Shown here one piece after another: positions 6,729 through 10,407 of a stretch of DNA of 10,407 bases. Numbering within the stretch: the first letter of the stretch is position 1; the number at the start of each line of letters is the position of its first letter. Source of the DNA: Myxococcales bacterium (lineage in GTDB: Bacteria > Myxococcota > Myxococcia > Myxococcales > Myxococcaceae); NCBI GenBank assembly GCA_003153055.1, contig PMBV01000208.1, positions 1,143-11,549 on the forward strand. The letters are read 5' to 3'. Both the position numbers and the translations under genes were made by a program. The notes beneath the pieces are model-generated. The model was not told the DNA's origin and ran no database searches. It saw nothing but the letters and a program-made list of their open reading frames with translations.

Positions 6729-7565
6729 ATGACGATTCGGGTGCTCATCGCGGTTGTCGCTGTGTGGGGAACCGGAGCTGTTGCCGGAGGCGTGGGCTAC
6801 GCGCAGGCCACCGCCTACTTCAAACAAGAGTCTCGGCCGACGCTGTACCAACCACTGAACTTGCTCGACGGCCGGGACGCCACGGCCTGGTGCAGCCCCA
6901 CGGCCGATCCGCTCAACGACTCGCTCACCTTCGGGTTCAGCGCGCCCATTCGCCTCGACGAGCTGAGGGTGTCGAACGGCAACAACTTCGACACCAGCAC
7001 GTGGGGCAGCTTCTCGAGGGCGCGCAAGGTCGTCATCCGAACCGGGAAGCACGCTCAGACCTTCACGCTCGAAGACCTCCGCGGGCCCCAGGTGGTGCGG
7101 CTCGATCCCCCGTTGACCGGTGCTCGCTTCGTCGTCGAGATCCTCGACACGTTCCCGTCTGACGACCCCGACCTGCCGGTGTGCCTCACCGACGTCGTCT
7201 TCTACACCGACGGCAAGCCGCTCAACGGGCCGTGGCTCACGACCCGCCTCAAGTTCGATCGGTCGGCGGCGCCGCTCATGGGCACTTGGTTCGCGGGCTA
7301 CGACGGCACGCCAGACCGCTTCTGGTCCTTCAACTTCGACGGCACGTTCAACTTCAGCTTCGAGCCGTATGACGATGCCATCGCCAAGCCCCACACCGTC
7401 GACGGCACGTATGACGTGTCGGCGACGAGGCTGGTGCTGGACATCAAGGGCAAGCGCACCTCGCTGGGCGTCCTGCGACTGCCCCGCAAGGGCGGCGGCT
7501 TCGAGCTCAAGCTCGACGGGGAACTCCCCCCTGACCTCAAGGGCCAGTGGCGAAGCACCCCGTGA
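6729..7565 (+). CDS. Exported or anchored protein with discoidin/NADase-type glycan-binding fold and lipocalin-like tail
   Basis: This 278-residue protein begins with one hydrophobic, small-residue-rich segment (about 3-23). It ends in AQA at 25-27 and may be a cleavable signal peptide or a membrane anchor. Residues about 38-160 resemble the F5/8 (discoidin)-like fold annotated as the NADase-type glycan-binding domain: NLLDGRDATAWC (44-55), a strand LDELRVSNGNN (76-86), SRARKVVIRTG (96-106) and a final CLTDVVFY (152-159). C55 and C152 could form a disulfide. Residues about 183-276 (GTWFAGYDG, FNFDGTFNFSF, VDGTYDV, LVLDIKG) look like a small lipocalin-like barrel as in 'GTW…F..DGTF' secreted proteins. 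No catalytic residues are evident; a binding role outside the cytoplasm is inferred. It diverges from the PPC lipoprotein gene and converges on the zinc-ribbon gene 15 bases away. The ribosome site is weak. Confidence 0.8.
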   Translation: MTIRVLIAVVAVWGTGAVAGGVGYAQATAYFKQESRPTLYQPLNLLDGRDATAWCSPTADPLNDSLTFGFSAPIRLDELRVSNGNNFDTSTWGSFSRARKVVIRTGKHAQTFTLEDLRGPQVVRLDPPLTGARFVVEILDTFPSDDPDLPVCLTDVVFYTDGKPLNGPWLTTRLKFDRSAAPLMGTWFAGYDGTPDRFWSFNFDGTFNFSFEPYDDAIAKPHTVDGTYDVSATRLVLDIKGKRTSLGVLRLPRKGGGFELKLDGELPPDLKGQWRSTP

Positions 7566-7580
7566 ACGATGGCGGGTGAA

Positions 7581-7973
7581 TCAACCGGCGGCGGCCTTCT
7601 TGCCCTTTTTGGAGAAGGCACCGAAGAAGGTGATGATCTCCTTCTGGGCCGACGCGAAGTCGGAGACGTCCTTGAAGTCCGACTCAAGGAAGATCCCTCC
7701 GCAGGACTCGCACGTGTCGTAGAAGAGCGGCGAGCCCCTGTCTCCGCCCTGCACCCGAACCAGATCGACCTGGCATTCGAGGCATTGACCGCTGAGTGAG
7801 TCGGGGTCGACTTTTCCTCCCAAGCTCTCGAGGCCTGGGAGGTTGTGGTGAAGCAGCATTCGGTTGAGATCAGAAACATCGATCCACAACCCGCCGCACT
7901 CGCCGCACTTGCGAAGCGCCTGGTCGTGTCCTTCGAGATCGACCATGTCAACGCCGCAGCTGGGGCACTCCAT
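7581..7973 (-). CDS. Tandem zf-TFIIB zinc-ribbon protein
   Basis: This 130-residue protein carries two copies of the zf-TFIIB zinc ribbon. The first has CPSC (3-6) paired with CGECGGLWID (23-32), followed by the helix SDLNRML. The second has CLEC (64-67) paired with CESCGGIFLE (88-97), followed by a DFKDVSDF segment. Each would bind one zinc with four cysteines. The C-terminus is short and basic (SKKGKKAAAG). Proteins of this family are widespread, small and mostly uncharacterised; nucleic-acid or protein binding is the usual guess. I take ATG at 7971-7973 as the start because it gives the canonical MECPSCG opening, with AGGAG 12 bases upstream (7986-7990). An in-frame start at 8027 would add 18 non-homologous residues. 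It follows murA in the same direction, but the 114-base gap with a promoter-like sequence suggests its own transcription. Confidence 0.88.
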   Translation of the reverse strand: MECPSCGVDMVDLEGHDQALRKCGECGGLWIDVSDLNRMLLHHNLPGLESLGGKVDPDSLSGQCLECQVDLVRVQGGDRGSPLFYDTCESCGGIFLESDFKDVSDFASAQKEIITFFGAFSKKGKKAAAG

Positions 7974-8010
7974 CTGGTAGTTCCGCTCCTGATAAGGGTG
8001 GTGTGGCCTA

Positions 8011-8040
8011 ATCGTACCCGTCGTCAATCGCGCAAAGCAA
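8011..8040 (-). promoter_or_regulatory. Candidate sigma-70-type promoter for the zinc-ribbon gene
   Basis: On the minus strand, TTGCTT (8035-8040) and TACGAT (8011-8016) are separated by 18 bases, with transcription expected to start a few bases below 8011, about 30 bases before the ATG at 7973. It is an imperfect match found by eye in the only sizeable gap of the right half. Confidence 0.35.
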
Positions 8041-8048
8041 CACGCGAT
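8027..8048. repeat. Inverted repeat ATCGCG-N10-CGCGAT between murA and the zinc-ribbon gene
   Basis: Two perfect 6-base arms (8027-8032 and 8043-8048) surround ten bases. It overlaps the -35 element of the candidate promoter, so it could be an operator; alternatively it is a weak hairpin at the end of the murA transcript. No T-run follows on the minus strand, so it is not a standard intrinsic terminator. Confidence 0.35.
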
Positions 8049-8087
8049 GTTGAGGTGACGGCGCTTTTTCGCTCCGAGGCCGCCACG

Positions 8088-9356
8088 TCAGCGATCTTTC
8101 ACTCGGCGAATGTCTGCGCCCAGGTCCTTCAGCTTGGCCTCGAGCCGCTCGTAGCCGCGATCGAGGTGGTAGACGCGGCTGACCGTGGTGTGGCCCTCGG
8201 CGGCAAGCCCCGCGAGGACCAGCGAGGCCGAGGCCCGGAGATCGGTCGCCATCACCTGAGCGCCCTTGAGCTTCTCGACCCCCCGCACCACCGCGGTGTG
8301 GCCATCGACGGCGATCTCCGCCCCCAGCCGCACCAGCTCGGCGACGTGCATGAAGCGGTTCTCGAAGATGCTCTCGGTGATGACCGAGGTACCCGAGGCG
8401 GTCGACAGGAGCGCCATGAGCTGGGCCTGCATGTCGGTGGGGAAACCGGGGTGCTCCTTGGTGCGGAGGTCGACGCCCCGCACCCGCTGGGCGGCGCTGA
8501 GCCGAATGCCCTCGGACTCCACGGTCACCTTGCAGCCCGCCTCGCGGAGCTTCTGCATCACGGCCTCGAGGTGCTCGGGCACGGCGCGCTTCACCAGCAC
8601 GTCGCCGCCGGTGATGGCGGCCGAGACCAGGAGCGTGCCCGCCTCGATGCGGTCGGCGATGATGGCGTGATCCACCGGGGTCAGCTCGTCGACGCCGTCG
8701 ACCGTGATGACGTCGCTGCCGGCGCCCGAGATGCGGGCCCCCATCTTGTTGAGCACCCGGGCCAGCTCTTCGACCTCGGGCTCGCGGGCCGCGTTCTCGA
8801 TGAGCGTCCGGCCCTTGGCCAGCACGGCGGCCATCAGCATGTTCTCGGTGCCGGTGACGGTGATGAGATCGAAGCTGACCCGGGCTCCCTTGAGGCGCTC
8901 GGCCCGGGCCTCCACGTAGCCCTCCGACAGCTCGATCTCCGCCCCCAGGGCATGGAGCCCCTTGAGGTGCTGATCGATGGGCCGGGCTCCGATGGCGCAG
9001 CCGCCAGGCATCGACACCCGCGCTCGGCCGTAGCGGGCCACCAGGGGCCCCAGCACCAGCACCGAGGCTCGCATCGTCTTTACCAGCTCGTACGGGGCCT
9101 CCGGGGTCACCCGGTTCGGCACGACGATGCGCACCACGTCGGCCCGCGAGCCAGTGAGCCGCTCCGACTCGCAGCCCATGGTGCCCAGCACCTTCAACAT
9201 CGTGGTGACGTCGGCCAGCACCGGCACGTTTCGGAAGGTGTGCTCCCCTGGCGCCAAGAGGGCGCTGGCGAGAATGGGGAGCGCGGCGTTCTTCGAGCCC
9301 GAGGCGAACGTCTCGCCCCGGAGCGGGCCGTTGCCCTTGATGACGATGGCATCCAT
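8088..9356 (-). CDS. murA: UDP-N-acetylglucosamine 1-carboxyvinyltransferase MurA
   Basis: MurA transfers enolpyruvate from PEP to UDP-GlcNAc, the first committed step of peptidoglycan synthesis, in the cytoplasm. The 422-residue length matches the family (E. coli 419). Active-site positions are all visible: K22 and N23 in [10 protein letters not shown]96 in [13 protein letters not shown]120 in [13 protein letters not shown] (equivalent to E. coli C115, the fosfomycin target), D308 in GFPTDMQAQ (E. coli D305) and R400 in [10 protein letters not shown] (E. coli R397). Keeping the cysteine predicts a fosfomycin-sensitive enzyme rather than the Asp-substituted resistant type. The ATG at 9354-9356 is preceded by GGAG (9367-9370) lying across the end of prmC, and the gap to prmC is only 7 bases, so co-transcription with prfA and prmC is likely. 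In other bacteria hisG or similar genes may follow; here a zinc-ribbon gene does. Confidence 0.98.
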   Translation of the reverse strand: MDAIVIKGNGPLRGETFASGSKNAALPILASALLAPGEHTFRNVPVLADVTTMLKVLGTMGCESERLTGSRADVVRIVVPNRVTPEAPYELVKTMRASVLVLGPLVARYGRARVSMPGGCAIGARPIDQHLKGLHALGAEIELSEGYVEARAERLKGARVSFDLITVTGTENMLMAAVLAKGRTLIENAAREPEVEELARVLNKMGARISGAGSDVITVDGVDELTPVDHAIIADRIEAGTLLVSAAITGGDVLVKRAVPEHLEAVMQKLREAGCKVTVESEGIRLSAAQRVRGVDLRTKEHPGFPTDMQAQLMALLSTASGTSVITESIFENRFMHVAELVRLGAEIAVDGHTAVVRGVEKLKGAQVMATDLRASASLVLAGLAAEGHTTVSRVYHLDRGYERLEAKLKDLGADIRRVKDR

Positions 9357-9363
9357 TGGTTGC

Positions 9364-10245
9364 TTACTCCGTAGCTGGGGGGGCGATCGCCAAGGCGAGG
9401 CGATCGAGCCGCGCGTAGTCTTGCTCGATGGCGACTTCGAGGTAGCCCGCCCTCGTCAAGAGTGTCTTCACGGCCGCTCCTTCTTCATCGCCGATCTCCA
9501 GTGCAAGGCGCCCGCCAGGCACGAGGAAGGCCGGAGCGCTCTCAGCGATGCGCCGCACCAGCGCGAGGCCATCTTCTCCTCCGTCCAGCGCCAGCCGGGG
9601 CTCGCGCTGAACTTCTCGCTGCAGGGAGCCGAGCTCGGCGGTGCGAATGTACGGCGGGTTCGAGACGATGACGTCGAAGCGGGCCTCGGAGGCGAGCGGG
9701 GTGAAGAGGTCGCCCTCGAGGAAGCGCACCCGGTCGCTCACCCCGAGCGCGTCGGCGTTGGCCCGGGCGACTGCGAGGGCCTCGGGGGAGACGTCGATGG
9801 CGACGACCTCGGCGAGAGGGCGCTCCTTGGCCACGGAGATCGCGATGCACCCCGAGCCGGTGCAGACGTCGAGCACCCGGCGAGGCGCATCCTTCGGGAG
9901 GACGCGGAGCACCGCCTCGACCAAGAGCTCGGTCTCGGGTCGGGGGATCAGCACCCGGGCATCCACGGCGAAGCGCCGGCCGTAGAATTCCCGGTGGCCG
10001 ATGAGGTACTGGGTGGGCTCACCCGCGAGCCTGCGTTGAATGAGGGCCCGGAAGCTGGACAGCTCGTCGGCGACCAGCGGCCGGTCCAAGTCCATGTACA
10101 ACTTCACCCGCTCGGTCTTGAGCGTATCGGCGAGCAAGAGCTCGGCGGTGAGGCGGGCCGAGTCGACGCCCTCCTTCTCGAAGCGCGCCCTGGTCCAGTC
10201 GAGGACCTTGCGAATGGTCCAGGTCTGCGGGGCCACGGAGCTCAC
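9364..10245 (-). CDS. prmC: Release factor glutamine N5-methyltransferase PrmC
   Basis: PrmC (formerly HemK) methylates the glutamine of the GGQ loop of release factors RF1 and RF2 using S-adenosylmethionine, improving translation termination. The 293-residue protein has the N-terminal helical substrate-recognition domain (about 1-85, including [18 protein letters not shown] at 75-92). The Rossmann methyltransferase domain follows, with [12 protein letters not shown] (99-110), the SAM loop [13 protein letters not shown] (125-137), the acidic D151 in AIDVSPEAL, and the catalytic NPPY at 196-199. The GTG start at 10243-10245 overlaps the prfA stop as GTGA, and an AAGGGG-like purine run within the prfA end lies just upstream, which fits translational coupling of the methyltransferase to its substrate. 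It ends 7 bases before murA. Confidence 0.97.
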   Translation of the reverse strand: MSSVAPQTWTIRKVLDWTRARFEKEGVDSARLTAELLLADTLKTERVKLYMDLDRPLVADELSSFRALIQRRLAGEPTQYLIGHREFYGRRFAVDARVLIPRPETELLVEAVLRVLPKDAPRRVLDVCTGSGCIAISVAKERPLAEVVAIDVSPEALAVARANADALGVSDRVRFLEGDLFTPLASEARFDVIVSNPPYIRTAELGSLQREVQREPRLALDGGEDGLALVRRIAESAPAFLVPGGRLALEIGDEEGAAVKTLLTRAGYLEVAIEQDYARLDRLALAIAPPATE

Positions 10246-10407
10246 GGCCCCTTTTCCTGCTGCTTGAGGGCCTCGGCGCGGAAGAAGGTGCGGAGCGCCG
10301 AGAGCACGTCGTCGATGTCGCCGGCCATCGCCGCGGGCAGGTTGTGCCGGGTGTAGCCGATGCGATGATCGGTGAGCCGATCTTGGGGAAAGTTGTAGGT
10401 GCGGATC
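10242..10407 (-). CDS. prfA: Peptide chain release factor 1 (C-terminal 54 residues only; partial)
   Basis: The window cuts this gene; only the last 54 codons and the TGA (10242-10244) are present. The fragment begins [17 protein letters not shown], the highly conserved segment at the end of RF1 domains (E. coli: 'RTYNFPQGRVTDHRI'), followed by the usual acidic and helical tail and EKGP at the end. RF1 reads UAA and UAG stop codons and triggers peptide release at the ribosome. The GGQ and PxT-type codon-recognition motifs lie outside the window. RF1 rather than RF2 is chosen because of the adjacency to prmC and the tail sequence, so RF2 remains a small possibility. The 5' part continues beyond the right edge. 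Confidence 0.95.
   Translation of the reverse strand, partial: IRTYNFPQDRLTDHRIGYTRHNLPAAMAGDIDDVLSALRTFFRAEALKQQEKGP

Noticed and set aside
8060..8073. T-run with short GCG/CGC flanks that could be a terminator after murA
   Set aside because: The stem is only three base pairs with the T-run as its loop, and on the murA strand the run is A rather than T.
7845..9374. Plus-strand open frame of 509 codons across murA
   Set aside because: It is the antisense shadow of murA, whose active-site residues are all in place; composition is low-complexity His/Gly/Arg/Leu.
9127..10356. Plus-strand open frame of 409 codons across prmC and the prfA end
   Set aside because: Antisense to prmC and prfA, with no recognisable motif.

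Overview
This window looks like chromosomal DNA from a high-GC, delta-proteobacteria-like bacterium, most likely Myxococcota. The basis is the strong G/C bias at third codon positions, the prfA-prmC-murA gene order, a lipoprotein with repeated PPC domains, zinc-ribbon and ArsA-type accessory proteins, and a CARDB-type secreted-protein remnant. The taxonomic call is an inference from protein style and gene order. No marker gene is complete enough to name a genus. I see no tRNA, rRNA, CRISPR array, insertion sequence or integrase.

Layout, left to right. Positions 1-298 hold the broken tail of a minus-strand gene: the end of a CARDB-like domain with no start codon, ending in a TGA and abutting the end of the next gene. 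Positions 292-6664 hold five minus-strand genes in close succession. In transcription order, right to left, they are a lipoprotein with four PPC-type repeats, nadA (quinolinate synthase), a polytopic membrane protein resembling GT-C glycosyltransferases, an unrecognised soluble protein, and an ArsA/Get3-type P-loop ATPase. Gaps are 33, 60 and 35 bases and then a 4-base GTGA overlap, so one transcript is likely. A 64-base divergent spacer (6665-6728) separates this array from a plus-strand gene (6729-7565) for an exported or membrane-anchored protein with a discoidin/NADase-type glycan-binding fold and a lipocalin-like tail. That gene converges, 15 bases apart, on a small double zinc-ribbon (zf-TFIIB) gene on the minus strand (7581-7973).

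Positions 8088-10407 are a housekeeping operon on the minus strand: the end of prfA (release factor 1), prmC (the methyltransferase that modifies release factors) and murA (first committed step of peptidoglycan synthesis). prfA and prmC overlap by 4 bases, and prmC and murA are 7 bases apart.

How the genes work together: PrmC methylates the GGQ glutamine of RF1, and the GTGA overlap would couple production of enzyme and substrate. MurA is a conserved neighbour without a direct functional link. In the left half, nadA is a well-defined NAD-biosynthesis gene in an otherwise envelope-flavoured array. The unknown protein and the ArsA-type ATPase look translationally coupled and are the best candidates here for an uncharacterised two-protein module. 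I did not find a clear new defence or mobile system.
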